Assembly: GCF_004143485.2 (NCBI RefSeq)
Contig: NZ_ML974130.1
Span: forward strand, 356,917 to 420,916
DNA length: 64,000 nt
Direction: 5' to 3'
DNA from: Halorussus amylolyticus
GTDB taxonomy: Archaea; Halobacteriota; Halobacteria; Halobacteriales; Haladaptataceae
The translations under genes and the position numbers were made by a program. The notes under the pieces are model-generated. The model worked only from the letters and a program-made list of their open reading frames with translations, did no database searches and had not been told where the DNA came from. How positions within the stretch are numbered: the first letter of the stretch is position 1; every line of letters begins with the position of its first letter. Shown here in pieces: positions 1 to 9,140 of the stretch.

Positions 1-1
1 C

Positions 2-2023
2 CAGACGCAACAGCAGTCGGGCGATTCGGCAGTCGTGCAGTCCCAATCCCAGAGCATCTACGTCGAGCAGAATCAGTGCCAGCAGCAGGGCGACGGCACC
101 GACAACGACCAGACGCAGATGCAGTTCCTGAACATCGTCTTCGTCCAAGACGAGAGTCAAATCGAAGACGGCGAAGACGACGCGCAAAGTCAGGACCAAT
201 TCATCGACTCCGACCAATCGTCTTCGCAGAATCAGGAGGACGATTCCCAACGGCAGACCCAGACGCAGGTGTTCACCGTCTTCTTCATGCAGGACGAGGA
301 CCAGTCGGCTGGCAACGACTCGAACCGACAGTCTCAGGAACAGCGTATTGAGATTGACCAGAACGGCGACCAGACCCAAGGGAACGGGACGAACCAGACT
401 CAGACCCAGTACCAACGGACCAACGTCGTCTACATGGGACAGGAACAGGTCCAGGACGACCAGGCCCAGTCTCAGAACCAATCGGTCGATGCCGAGCAGT
501 ATCAGAACCAAGAGCAGGACGAGAACGGGAGTCAGAACCAGACCCAAGCGGAGAACGTCACGATAGCGCAGAATCAAACGCAGGGCCAGCAGAACGCCTC
601 CGCGAACCAGACGCAGAATCAGTCGGTGGCCGTCAATCAGAGCCAGAATCAGTCTCAGGGCGGCGAGGAGTTCAATCAGACTCAGAATCAGAGCCAGCGC
701 GTCGAAGCCGAGCAGAACGCCACCCAGAGCGGCGGTGAGAACCAGACCCAATCTCAGAACCAGACGATTAGCTCGAACCAGAGCCAGTCCCAGAACCAGA
801 CGCTCGAAAACGATTCGGCCGACCAGCGCGTTTCGGTCGATGCGAACCAGTCGCAGGTGCAGAACCAGACCGGCGACAACAACACCCAGTCGCTGAATCA
901 GACCGGTTCGGTGTCGGCGAACCAGACCCAGAATCAGTCGCGGAACACGTCCGGGACGACGGCGGACCCGAGCGAAGCGGCGTCGGCATCCTCGACGGAG
1001 ACCGAGGCGGGTGAGGCTTCGGACGAAGACGCCGAGACGGACGAGTCCGTGGACGAGGACTCCGAAGCGGACGAACCGACGACCGTCGAGGAGACGCAAT
1101 CGACGGACACCGAGACGGACGAATCCGAACGCGACTCGACGACTTCGGACTCCGAGGATGCCGAGTCGTCGAACGACGAGACGGACGACAGTGACGACTC
1201 GCCGGACGAGAACGCGGAGGAACAAGACCGGTCCAGAGAAGATACGGAAGAAGGAGGGACATCCAGCGAGAACGCGGAGAAGAGCGAATCGACGACCGGG
1301 GAAGACGACACCGAGGAGGATTCGACGACGAGCGACGACGAGGACCGTAGCGCCGACGGACCCGGCGACGAGACTGACGAACAATCGTCGTCGAGTGACG
1401 GTGAAAACGAGGACGAACCGGCAAGCGACGGCGGAGACGACGACCCCGAGGAGACCGAAGAGACGGACGGCGAAGAACCGCCGTCGGATGAGAACGCCGA
1501 GGAGGACGAATCGGAAACGAATGAACCGACCGAGTCGGAGGAAAATGACGGTGACGACGCGGAAGCAAACGACAACGACGAGGAAGCGGACGAGGACAAC
1601 GAGGAAGAAAGCGATAACGAAGCAGGGGAAGAAAACGCCGACAACGACGGAAACGAGTCGTCGGCCGATGAAGGCGAGTCCGAATCGGACGCCGAGACGG
1701 ATGACTCAGATGCCGACGAAAGCAACGCCGAGAACGAGGGGACGGACGGAGACGAGTCGAACGACGAGACCACGGAAGACGACCAGTCGGACGAGAGCGA
1801 AGCCGAGGGGGACGATACGTCGGGTGAGGACGCCGAGGCGGGCGAAGAAGACCAATCCGACGAAAGCGAGAACGAGGGCGACTCGCCGTCCGAGGAGAAC
1901 GACGAAAGCGAGAGTAGTGACGGAGACAGCGAGGAGACGGAGACCGGCGAAGACGCCGAACCGTCCGACGAAGGAACGGGGAACGAATCAGACGCCATCG
2001 TAACCTCGCCGACCATCGGGTAG
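2..2023 (+). CDS. Gln/Asn/Ser/Thr-rich repetitive protein with acidic C-terminal half (5' partial)
   Basis: The frame is open from the left edge, so the true start lies outside; the first in-window GTG (35) is mid-protein. The N-terminal part, to about base 940, is almost entirely Gln, Asn, Ser and Thr in alternating runs such as NQTQNQSQ. Three copies of a 47-48-residue super-repeat begin with QTQxQ followed by a hydrophobic strand (FLNIVFVQ, VFTVFFMQ, RTNVVYMGQ). Over 20 N-x-S/T sequons suggest N-glycosylation of an exported protein. The second half is a Glu/Asp/Ser-rich, probably disordered tail of about 340 residues. It ends in a short hydrophobic segment (DAIVTSPTIG), like the end of the next gene (DAMVAPVAL). 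No enzyme domain is recognised. A surface or extracellular structural role is inferred, not shown; the signal peptide would be outside the window. Confidence 0.8.
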   Translation, partial: QTQQQSGDSAVVQSQSQSIYVEQNQCQQQGDGTDNDQTQMQFLNIVFVQDESQIEDGEDDAQSQDQFIDSDQSSSQNQEDDSQRQTQTQVFTVFFMQDEDQSAGNDSNRQSQEQRIEIDQNGDQTQGNGTNQTQTQYQRTNVVYMGQEQVQDDQAQSQNQSVDAEQYQNQEQDENGSQNQTQAENVTIAQNQTQGQQNASANQTQNQSVAVNQSQNQSQGGEEFNQTQNQSQRVEAEQNATQSGGENQTQSQNQTISSNQSQSQNQTLENDSADQRVSVDANQSQVQNQTGDNNTQSLNQTGSVSANQTQNQSRNTSGTTADPSEAASASSTETEAGEASDEDAETDESVDEDSEADEPTTVEETQSTDTETDESERDSTTSDSEDAESSNDETDDSDDSPDENAEEQDRSREDTEEGGTSSENAEKSESTTGEDDTEEDSTTSDDEDRSADGPGDETDEQSSSSDGENEDEPASDGGDDDPEETEETDGEEPPSDENAEEDESETNEPTESEENDGDDAEANDNDEEADEDNEEESDNEAGEENADNDGNESSADEGESESDAETDDSDADESNAENEGTDGDESNDETTEDDQSDESEAEGDDTSGEDAEAGEEDQSDESENEGDSPSEENDESESSDGDSEETETGEDAEPSDEGTGNESDAIVTSPTIG

Positions 2024-2652
2024 GCCGGTCTCACTTTTCCGAACGACTTCGAACGCCGCCGTCCACGAACGACGGACGCCCGCTCGCTGACGCGATTTTG
2101 TATCGGCGACAGGCACCACGGACCGCCGTGGCGTTTTTCGCTCCGGCATCGATTACAGTCGGGGAGTCCAATCGCGGCTATCGCTCAGCGATTTCGTAGC
2201 GAGAGCCGCGACATTTCGGGCGACAGTGAGTCGAGCATCGCCGAACGAGCAGTCGTCGCGCTCCGGCCTCGGCCGCGTCCGTCCGGTGGCGTACCGGTCT
2301 CCGTGAACGAACGTTACGAGCATAGACATCGTCAAGGATGAGCGTCTGAACCGAGTGTATGCTCGCTTACCGTCGTCCAATCACCAGAAGAGGGCGTGTT
2401 AGAATGTCGCATGATTCTGTCCTGAGTCTGGTTCGAATCGACGTGTTGGCGCGTTCGAGCGTTTGATACTACTCCTGAAACACACGTTTCCGCTATTCGA
2501 GATGGACGTTTCTTTGCTTGCGACCCGATTTACTGGTCGTTACTGTTATCCTCCTCGGTAGAAATTCCGATTATTGATGTGTGGGAGTGCCAATAACAAA
2601 ACCACGGTTCGTTGTGCAACCTCCTGCGGTCCCAGTGCCGCAGTAGGAACCT
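2024..2652. other. Intergenic region without a recognised gene
   Basis: These 629 bases separate the two repeat-protein genes. Short open frames exist but none has plausible haloarchaeal protein composition. T-rich stretches (gattttgtat near 2092, gcgtttttcgc near 2130) could end the upstream transcript. The last 150 bases, upstream of the ATG at 2653, are AT-richer than the surroundings and probably hold the promoter, but no box can be assigned confidently. No tRNA or hairpin gene was seen. Confidence 0.5.
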
Positions 2653-5469
2653 ATGAGAGCAAACGAGACCAGAACGGGACGTGCGGTCGCACTCACGCTC
2701 GCCATCGTAATGATGGTCAGCGTGGTCAGTTTCGGAATGGCTGGAGCGGCAGTCGCACAGGACGATAACTGTCAGGACGCGGAAGACGATGTCGATGCTG
2801 TGGTGTCGAATACGCAAATCGAGATCGGCGACGACAACCGCCAACAGTTGCTCCGCTTGCTTGACATCATTCAAAATTCGAACCAAGATATCGACGAGGA
2901 CAGCGACAATAATTGTCAAGAGTCGGACCAAGACAGCGAGGTTGACCTAGAGAACGACCAGGAGATCGACGGTGACGACAACGTTCAGGACGCCGACCAG
3001 CTCCAAGACGAGGACGACGAGGAGCCTAACGTCATCGAGAACGAGAACGAGCAGGATATCGAGGGCGGCGACGACAACGAACAGGAGAACGAACAGGAGA
3101 GCGAACTCGACCAAGAGAACGACCAAGAAATCGACGGTGACGACAACGAGCAGTACAGCGACCAAGAAGCCGAACTGGAGAACGAGAACGAGCAGGAAGT
3201 CGAGGGTGACGACAGCCTGAGCATCGGCTCGGACGCCGGTGACGACAACGAACAGGAGAACGAACAGGAGAACGAGGCCGAACAGGAGAACGAACAGGAA
3301 GTCGAGGACGGTGACGACAACGAACAGGACGGCGAGCAAGAGGTCGAACAGGAGAACGAGAACGAACAGGAAGTCGAGGGTGACACCGATTTCAGTGCTG
3401 GGTCGGACGCCGGTAACGACAACGAACAGGAGAACGAACAGGAGAACGAGGCCGAACAGGAGAACGAACAGGAAGTCGAGGACGGTGACGACAACGAACA
3501 GGACGGCGAGCAAGAGGTCGAACAGGAGAACGAGAACGAGCAGGAAGTCGAGGGTGACGCGAGCGATAGCTTCGGTTCGGACGCTGGTGAGGACAACGAG
3601 CAAGAAGCCGAACAGGAGAACGAGGCCGAACAGGAGAACGAGCAGGAAGTCGAAGACGGTGACGACAACGACCAAGAGAACGAACAGGAGTTCGAGCAGG
3701 AGAACGAGAACGAGCAGGAAGTCGAGGGTGACGCGAGCCAGAGTATCGCTTCGGACGCCGGTAACGACAACGAGCAGGAAGCCGAGCAGGAGAACGAAGG
3801 CGAGCAGGAGAACGAGCAGGAAGTCGAGGATGGCGACGACAACGAGCAGGAGAACGAACAGGAGGGCGAACAGGAGAACGACCTCGAACAGGAAGTCGAA
3901 GGTGACGCGAGCCTGAGTATCGGCGCGGACGCCGGTAACGACAACGAGCAGGAAGGCGAACAGGAGAACGAGGCCGAGCAAGAGAACGAGCAGGAGGTCG
4001 AAGACGGTGACGACAACGAGCAGGACGGCGAGCAGGAAATTGAGCAGGAGAACGAGGGCGAGCAGGAAGTCGAGGACGGTAACGACAACGAACAGGAGGC
4101 CGAACAGGAGAACGAGGCCGAGCAGGAAGGCGAACAGGAAGTCGAGGACGGTGACGACAACGAGCAGGAGAACGAGCAGGAGGGCGAACAGGAGAACGAA
4201 ATCGAACAGGAAGCTGAGGACGACGACAACGAACAAGAGGGCGAACAGGAGAACGAACTCGAACAGGACGTTGAGCAAGAGGTCGAAGACGGTGACGACA
4301 ACGAGCAGGAGGCCGAACAGGAAGCCGAGCAGGAGAACGAGGGCGAACAAGAGGCTGAGGGCGACGACAACGAGCAGGACCTAGAACAGGAGAACGAAGA
4401 GGAACAGGACGTTGAGCAGGAAGTCGAAGACGGTGACGACAACGAGCAGGAGGCCGAACAGGAGAGCGACCAAGAGAACGAAGCCGAGCAGGAAGCCGAC
4501 GGCGACGACAACGAACAGGAAGCCGACCAAGAGAACGAGGACGAGCAGGAGGCCGAGCAGGAAGTCGAGGACGGTGACGACAACGAACAGGAAGCCGAGC
4601 AAGAGAACGAGCAAGAAAACGAGGCCGAACAGGAGGCTGACGGCGAGGACAACGAACAGGAAGCCGAGCAAGAGAACGAGAACGAACAGGAAGTCGAGCA
4701 AGAGGCTGAGGACGACGACAACGAACAAGAGGCCGAACAGGAGAACGAGCAAGAAAACGAGGTCGAGCAGGAAGCCGACGGCGAGGACAACGAACAGGAA
4801 GCCGAGCAAGAGAACGAAGGTGAGCAAGAGGTCGAACAGGAAGCTGACGGCGAGGACAACGAACAGGAAGCCGAACAGGAGAACGAACAGGAGAACGAGG
4901 CCGAACAGGAGGCTGACGGCGAGGACAACGAACAGGAAGCCGAACAGGAAAACGAGGCTGAGCAAGAGGCCGAACAAGAGGCGGACGGCGACGACAACGA
5001 GCAGGATGTCGAACAGGAGAACGAACAGGAGAACGAGGTCGAGCAGGAAGCCGACGGTGACGACAACGAACAGGACGCCGAACAGGAGAGCAACGTCGAC
5101 CAAGAGGCCGAGCAGGAGGCTGAGGGCGACGACAACGAACAGGAGGCCGAACAGGACGCCGAAGTCGAGCAGGAAATCGACCAGGAGTCCGACGGTGACG
5201 ACAACGAGCAGAGCGTCGAACAGGAGAGCAACGTCGAGCAGAACAGCGAACAGGACGCTGACGGCGACGACGAACAGAGCCAGAGCTCCGACGTGGACAT
5301 CGAGCAGGACGACGAGCAGAGCCAAGACGGTGACGGCAACGAGCAGAGTTCGAGTTCGTCGATAAACGTCGAGTCCAACCAGGACCAGAGCCAGGGCGAC
5401 GATGACGATGACGAAGACGACGAGGACGACGAGGACAACGACGCCATGGTCGCGCCCGTCGCGTTGTAG
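2653..5469 (+). CDS. Secreted Glu/Gln/Asn repeat protein, curli-like periodicity
   Basis: Product of 938 residues. Residues 1-36 form a Sec-type signal: basic start, hydrophobic core LTLAIVMMVSVVSFGMAG, cleavage site near AVA-QDD. A short region with two Cys follows. The rest is repeats in which nearly every second residue is Glu and the alternate ones are Gln, Asn, Ala or Val, broken by G/D-D-N turns. Five 58-residue units each carry a GDASxSIGSDAG-like insert; ten exact 23-residue units begin DNEQ. The spacing N-x5-Q after a G-x-x-N turn resembles curlin repeats (CsgA family, 22-23 residues). The tail is poly-Asp/Glu ending MVAPVAL. A beta-solenoid or amyloid-like extracellular fibre with a Glu-coated face is my inference. 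Long open frames on the opposite strand are artefacts of the repeats. Confidence 0.9.
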   Translation: MRANETRTGRAVALTLAIVMMVSVVSFGMAGAAVAQDDNCQDAEDDVDAVVSNTQIEIGDDNRQQLLRLLDIIQNSNQDIDEDSDNNCQESDQDSEVDLENDQEIDGDDNVQDADQLQDEDDEEPNVIENENEQDIEGGDDNEQENEQESELDQENDQEIDGDDNEQYSDQEAELENENEQEVEGDDSLSIGSDAGDDNEQENEQENEAEQENEQEVEDGDDNEQDGEQEVEQENENEQEVEGDTDFSAGSDAGNDNEQENEQENEAEQENEQEVEDGDDNEQDGEQEVEQENENEQEVEGDASDSFGSDAGEDNEQEAEQENEAEQENEQEVEDGDDNDQENEQEFEQENENEQEVEGDASQSIASDAGNDNEQEAEQENEGEQENEQEVEDGDDNEQENEQEGEQENDLEQEVEGDASLSIGADAGNDNEQEGEQENEAEQENEQEVEDGDDNEQDGEQEIEQENEGEQEVEDGNDNEQEAEQENEAEQEGEQEVEDGDDNEQENEQEGEQENEIEQEAEDDDNEQEGEQENELEQDVEQEVEDGDDNEQEAEQEAEQENEGEQEAEGDDNEQDLEQENEEEQDVEQEVEDGDDNEQEAEQESDQENEAEQEADGDDNEQEADQENEDEQEAEQEVEDGDDNEQEAEQENEQENEAEQEADGEDNEQEAEQENENEQEVEQEAEDDDNEQEAEQENEQENEVEQEADGEDNEQEAEQENEGEQEVEQEADGEDNEQEAEQENEQENEAEQEADGEDNEQEAEQENEAEQEAEQEADGDDNEQDVEQENEQENEVEQEADGDDNEQDAEQESNVDQEAEQEAEGDDNEQEAEQDAEVEQEIDQESDGDDNEQSVEQESNVEQNSEQDADGDDEQSQSSDVDIEQDDEQSQDGDGNEQSSSSSINVESNQDQSQGDDDDDEDDEDDEDNDAMVAPVAL
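3205..4074 (+). repeat. Five tandem 174-bp (58-residue) coding repeats
   Basis: The codons for Gly-Asp that open the GDxSxSIGSDAG insert recur at 3205, 3379, 3553, 3727 and 3901, exactly 174 bases apart each time. The DNA of neighbouring units is nearly identical over long stretches, indicating recent duplication or gene conversion. Each unit encodes two alternating Glu/Gln segments separated by a DGDDN turn. Confidence 0.9.
4579..5268 (+). repeat. Ten tandem 69-bp (23-residue) coding repeats
   Basis: The Asp codon opening the DNEQ/DNEQD motif falls at 4579, 4648, 4717, 4786, 4855, 4924, 4993, 5062, 5131 and 5200, with an invariant 69-base spacing. An eleventh, degenerate start (DEQ) is at 5269. 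Unit length and the conserved N and Q positions match curlin-type repeats. Confidence 0.9.
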
Positions 5470-5487
5470 CGACTACCCGAACTGACC

Positions 5488-5500
5488 GGTCTATTTTTTC
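5488..5500 (+). terminator. Oligo-T tract after the repeat-protein gene
   Basis: A run of six T (5494-5499) lies 25 bases after the stop codon at 5469. Archaeal RNA polymerase terminates at such T tracts. No stable hairpin precedes it. Confidence 0.45.
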
Positions 5501-5592
5501 GGTGCTGTGCGAACGCGGAGACGCTGTTCGCGACCGACGTTCCGCGGGCAACAGAACGTTGATAGGGGACCGGCCGAAGCACTTGACCGCGC

Positions 5593-7023
5593 ATGGCACG
5601 CGAGCGAGAACGCGACTGTAGCCCAGAGGCATCGCTGCTCGGCAGACGAAACTACCTCCGAACCGTTGGTGCGGTCGGAGCTCTCGGAGTGGGGTTCGGG
5701 GGCCGAGTATCGGCACGTCCGAACGGTCCGGCCGTGGACGCGACCGCGGTCACCGTCGACGAGAACTGGAAGACGGTTCGACTCTCCGACTCGCACTCGG
5801 ATCCGGTCGTCGTCGCCCCCGCACTATCCTATCGAGGACCCCAACCCGCGTCTCCGCGTCTCCGGAACGTCACGGACTCGGCGTTCGACATCGCGGTCGA
5901 GGAGTGGCTCTACCTCGACGGCCCACACCGCGAGGAGACCGTGGGATGCGTCGCGACCGACCCCGGGCGATACGGCGTCGGTGACCTCGAACTCGAAGTC
6001 GGGCGAGTGCGGACGAACCACGACTGGACTGCTTTCGAGTTCGACTCGGCGTTCGCGACGACGCCGCTCGTGTTCACGCACGCCCAGACGGTCGCGGGTC
6101 CGCAACCGATGGTGACCCGGAACCGGGGCGTCTCCCGGTCGGGCGCGGCGGTCCGGGTTCAGGAGGAGGAGGCTCAGGGTCCCCACCGCTTCGAGGACGT
6201 GGGCTACCTCGCGGTCGAACCCGGGTCGGGGACGCTCGACGGCCGCGCGTTCGAGGCGGGGTCGCGCTCCGGCGTGGGCCACGGGTGGGAGACCATCGAG
6301 TTCGACGGCGACTACCGCGAGCCGGTGTTACTCGCCGACGTGCAGACGTTTCGCGGGTCGAACACCTGCTCGGTCCGGTACCGGAACCTTGGGGGATCGT
6401 CGGTCGATGTCAAGGTCGAGGAGGAGCGAAGCGCCGACAGAGAGACGGCCCACCTCGGCGAACGCGTGGGATATTTCGTCGTCGAAGGGGCCGACGAGGA
6501 GGACGGCGAGGCCGACGACCGGGAGGAATCGGACGAGAGCACCCCGCTCTCGGACCTCGACAGGGACCGGATCGAGGACCTCGTCCACGAACACGTCAAC
6601 GAACGCCGGAGCGACCACGGACTGGGTGCGGTCGATTTCGATACGGACCTCCGCGAAATCGCTCGGTCTCACAGCGAGGACATGGCCGAGAACGACTACT
6701 TCAGCCACGAGTCGCCCGACGGCGAGACGCGAAGCGACCGGTACGACGAGTTCGGCTACGACTGCCGGGCGTACATTGACGAGAGCCGATACTACACCGG
6801 CGGCGAGAACATAGCGTACACGTATTACGACGCGAACGTCGCGACCGACGACGGCACCGTCCGGTACACGACCGCCGACGAACTCGCCGAGGGAGTCGTT
6901 CGCGGGTGGATGAACTCGGAGGGCCACCGCGAGAACATCTTGACCGAGGCGTGGAACAACGAGGGTATCGGCGTGTACGTCACGTCCGAGGGGAAAGTGT
7001 ACGCGACTCAGAACTTCTGTTAG
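5593..7023 (+). CDS. Tat-exported CAP (SCP/PR1) domain protein with three lectin-like repeats
   Basis: Product of 476 residues. A twin-arginine motif (GRRNYLRTVGAVGALG, Arg18-Arg19) marks Tat export of a folded protein. Residues about 55-310 hold three tandem repeats of 75-80 residues, each with (D/H)xW..V/F.....F..PVV/L and ending VGYxxVEPG; they resemble H-type lectin domains. After an acidic linker (EEDGEADDREESDES), residues about 325-476 form a CAP domain with HEHVNERR, HSEDMAENDYFSH, GGENIAY, GWMNSEGHRENIL and GIGVYV, including the usual His and Glu residues. CAP proteins occur widely as secreted proteins of debated function. The combination suggests a cell-surface or polysaccharide-binding protein; the ligand is unknown. 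Confidence 0.85.
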   Translation: MARERERDCSPEASLLGRRNYLRTVGAVGALGVGFGGRVSARPNGPAVDATAVTVDENWKTVRLSDSHSDPVVVAPALSYRGPQPASPRLRNVTDSAFDIAVEEWLYLDGPHREETVGCVATDPGRYGVGDLELEVGRVRTNHDWTAFEFDSAFATTPLVFTHAQTVAGPQPMVTRNRGVSRSGAAVRVQEEEAQGPHRFEDVGYLAVEPGSGTLDGRAFEAGSRSGVGHGWETIEFDGDYREPVLLADVQTFRGSNTCSVRYRNLGGSSVDVKVEEERSADRETAHLGERVGYFVVEGADEEDGEADDREESDESTPLSDLDRDRIEDLVHEHVNERRSDHGLGAVDFDTDLREIARSHSEDMAENDYFSHESPDGETRSDRYDEFGYDCRAYIDESRYYTGGENIAYTYYDANVATDDGTVRYTTADELAEGVVRGWMNSEGHRENILTEAWNNEGIGVYVTSEGKVYATQNFC

Positions 7024-7119
7024 CTCCCGCTTCGATACCGAGTCCTCGACGCCAATTTCAACGCGGCCGACGCTGAACTGCAGGGGAAACCGTTTGTGAC
7101 CGTCCAGCGTGGTAGTGCT

Positions 7120-7899
7120 ATGTCACGCTTGCCGAACCGCCCGACTGCACTCCTACTCGCGGGGTTGCTGGTGGGAAGCCTCTTGGCGGCGGCCCCGGCC
7201 GCGGGTGACGGGGTGGGAAGCCACGGCGGTGAGTCCGAACAGAGACTGATTCCAACCATGACAACGAACGAAACACCGGTCGAAGTCGAGGTCGACTGTA
7301 ATCGAAGCCGGGTCGAACTCGCGGCTTCCGAGGACTTCCGGTACGAGGTGACGGTGACCGTCGCGAACATCACGCCGTCGTCGAACGACGTGTCGCGTTC
7401 GACCCTCGGTTCAGTCTCGGGGAACGAAACTGTCGCGCTCGACGGCGAGGGAATCGTGTTCGTCTTCGCGAAGGATTCGACGGACGGCGGTGGCGTCGTC
7501 GCGACCGCCGTGACCGACTGTTCGGTCGCGACCGAACAGTCGGCCAGCGACGAGGGCACGACCGCGACGGAGTCCGACGACGACCCCGGGATTCGAATCG
7601 ACTGCAACGAGAGCGAGGTCGCGTACACCGCGCCCGAAGAGACGGAGTACGTCGCGAAGACGGTCTCCGTGAACGTCTCGCCCACGGGCACGTCCGCGAG
7701 CAGCGCGACCCGGACGCTCGCGGGCAACGAGACGGTGTCAGTCGACGAGGGGACGCTCGTCGCGGCGTTCGCCTCGACCGGCGACCTCGGCGACGACCGG
7801 ACTGTCTCGGTGATTCGAAACTGCTCGCCGTACGGCGACGAGCGACTTTCGGAGAACGCGAGCGATACCGACGACCGGAGCGGCGGTCTCGACGCTTAA
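7120..7899 (+). CDS. Small secreted protein with two internal repeats
   Basis: Start chosen at ATG 7120 ([19 protein letters not shown]) because it begins a clean Sec signal; a GTG at 7096 would add eight residues. The mature part has two copies of one domain: one starts [10 protein letters not shown], the other [10 protein letters not shown]. Both run into a beta-rich stretch with (Y/V)EVTVTVANI or [10 protein letters not shown], a GNETV segment and a final Cys. The two Cys per copy may form a disulfide. Several NxS/T sequons are present. The linker between the copies contains a 30-bp perfect palindrome. No family recognised; the stop overlaps the end of convergent metX by four bases. Confidence 0.75.
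   Translation: MSRLPNRPTALLLAGLLVGSLLAAAPAAGDGVGSHGGESEQRLIPTMTTNETPVEVEVDCNRSRVELAASEDFRYEVTVTVANITPSSNDVSRSTLGSVSGNETVALDGEGIVFVFAKDSTDGGGVVATAVTDCSVATEQSASDEGTTATESDDDPGIRIDCNESEVAYTAPEETEYVAKTVSVNVSPTGTSASSATRTLAGNETVSVDEGTLVAAFASTGDLGDDRTVSVIRNCSPYGDERLSENASDTDDRSGGLDA
7514..7543. repeat. 30-bp perfect palindrome inside the secreted-protein gene
   Basis: CCGACTGTTCGGTCG (7514-7528) is followed directly by its reverse complement (7529-7543). It encodes the [10 protein letters not shown] linker between the two protein repeats. Confidence 0.9.
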
Positions 7900-9140
7900 T
7901 CCCCGAACAGACTCGTGTGGACCGGTGCGAACTCCCGGTCCTCGTCGGTGTCGCTGACCGCCTTGCCATCGACGCCCGCCGCGAGGAAGTCCCGAACCGG
8001 CGGCCCGACCTCCTCGGGTTCGACGAGGAAGGCGTCGTGGCCGTGGTCGCTCTCGACGACGTGGTTCGCCACGTCCACGCCCGCCGACTCGAAGGCGGCC
8101 GCGAGTCGGTCGGCCTGCTCGACCGTGAAGTGCCAGTCGCCGGTGAAGCTGATTACGAGGGCTTCGCCGGAGAACCCCGCGAGCGCGTCGGCGTCCGAGT
8201 CGTAGCCCGACGCGAGGTCGTAGTCGTCCATCGCCCTGCTGAGGTAGAGGTAGCTGTTGGCGTCGAATCGCTCCACGAACTTCTCGGCCTGATAGTCGAG
8301 GTACGACTCGACCTCCCGGTAGGGGAAGTACTCGCCCGCGGGGTCGTCGGGCGCGAAGCCGTCGGGAATCACCATCCCGGCCGACCGCCGACCGAACTTC
8401 TGGTCCATCGAATCCTTCGAGAGGTAGGTGACGTGACCGAGCTGGCGCGCGACCGCGAGACCCTCCTCGGGGTTCGGACGGTCCTCGCCGTCGGACGAGT
8501 CCGACGAGCCTCCGGTCGCGTCGCTCCCGGAGACGCCGTAGTAGTCGCCGCCGTTCCACGCGTCGTCGCTCGTGATGGCCCGGCGCGCGATGGCCTCGAT
8601 GGCGAGAATCTGGGGGTCGAGGCGGGCCGCGGTGGCGACCGGAACCACGCGGTCCACGCGCTCGGGATAGCGTTTCGCCCACTCCAGGACGTTCATGCCG
8701 CCGACGCTCCCGCCGATAACCGCGCGGAGGGGGCCGATTCCGAGGTGGTCGAGGAGTCGGGCCTGCGCGCGAGTCCAGTCGGTCACGGTCACGGCCGGAA
8801 AGTCGGTGCCGTACGGCTCTCCGGTTTCGGGGTCCTCGCTCTCGGGACCGGTCGTGCCGTAGCACGACCCCGGCACGTTCGCGCAGACGACGAAGTACTC
8901 GCGGGTGTCTACGGCCTTGCCCGGCCCGACTACGTCGCTCCACCACGCCGCGGCCTGTCCGTCCGTTGCGCCCCGGTTCGGGCCGGTGACGTGGGCGCTC
9001 CCGGTGAGCGCGTGACACACCAGAATCGCGTTGTCGCCGTCGTACTCGCCGTAGGTCTCGTAGGAGATTTCGAGGGGAATCGTCCGGCCGCACTCGAACT
9101 CGAACTCCCCGAGGTCGGTGGTGTCGCAGGTCCGATTCAT
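7896..9140 (-). CDS. metX: Homoserine O-acetyltransferase MetX
   Basis: Product of 414 residues, an alpha/beta hydrolase that transfers acetyl from acetyl-CoA to homoserine in methionine synthesis. The nucleophile elbow GGSVGGM has Ser145; the acid SFTGDWHF and the His in SDHGHDAF near the C-terminus complete the triad. HALTGSAHV and the [12 protein letters not shown] block are typical of MetX. A variable acidic loop ([18 protein letters not shown]) interrupts the lid region and carries a short inverted repeat at 8489-8506. The ATG at 9140 overlaps the metY stop (ATGA), so translation is probably coupled. Confidence 0.95.
   Translation of the reverse strand: MNRTCDTTDLGEFEFECGRTIPLEISYETYGEYDGDNAILVCHALTGSAHVTGPNRGATDGQAAAWWSDVVGPGKAVDTREYFVVCANVPGSCYGTTGPESEDPETGEPYGTDFPAVTVTDWTRAQARLLDHLGIGPLRAVIGGSVGGMNVLEWAKRYPERVDRVVPVATAARLDPQILAIEAIARRAITSDDAWNGGDYYGVSGSDATGGSSDSSDGEDRPNPEEGLAVARQLGHVTYLSKDSMDQKFGRRSAGMVIPDGFAPDDPAGEYFPYREVESYLDYQAEKFVERFDANSYLYLSRAMDDYDLASGYDSDADALAGFSGEALVISFTGDWHFTVEQADRLAAAFESAGVDVANHVVESDHGHDAFLVEPEEVGPPVRDFLAAGVDGKAVSDTDEDREFAPVHTSLFGD

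Noticed and set aside
768-2034. Long Arg- or Ser-rich frames on both strands within the first gene
   Set aside because: Low-complexity shadows of the Gln/Asn and Asp/Glu codons.
3205-5268. Regular repeats suggesting a CRISPR array or satellite
   Set aside because: There are no unique spacers; the units are in-frame coding repeats of one protein with a signal peptide.
2947-5716. Very long open frames on the minus strand opposite the repeat gene
   Set aside because: They are Leu/Val- or Ser/Cys-rich mirror images of the Glu/Gln/Asn repeats, with no signal, domain or start context.
8489-8506. Palindrome CGTCGGAC-GA-GTCCGACG in metX
   Set aside because: The eight-base arms are largely explained by Ser-Asp codons, and the same string type recurs in Ser/Asp-coding DNA; kept only as a weak parallel to the long palindromes.
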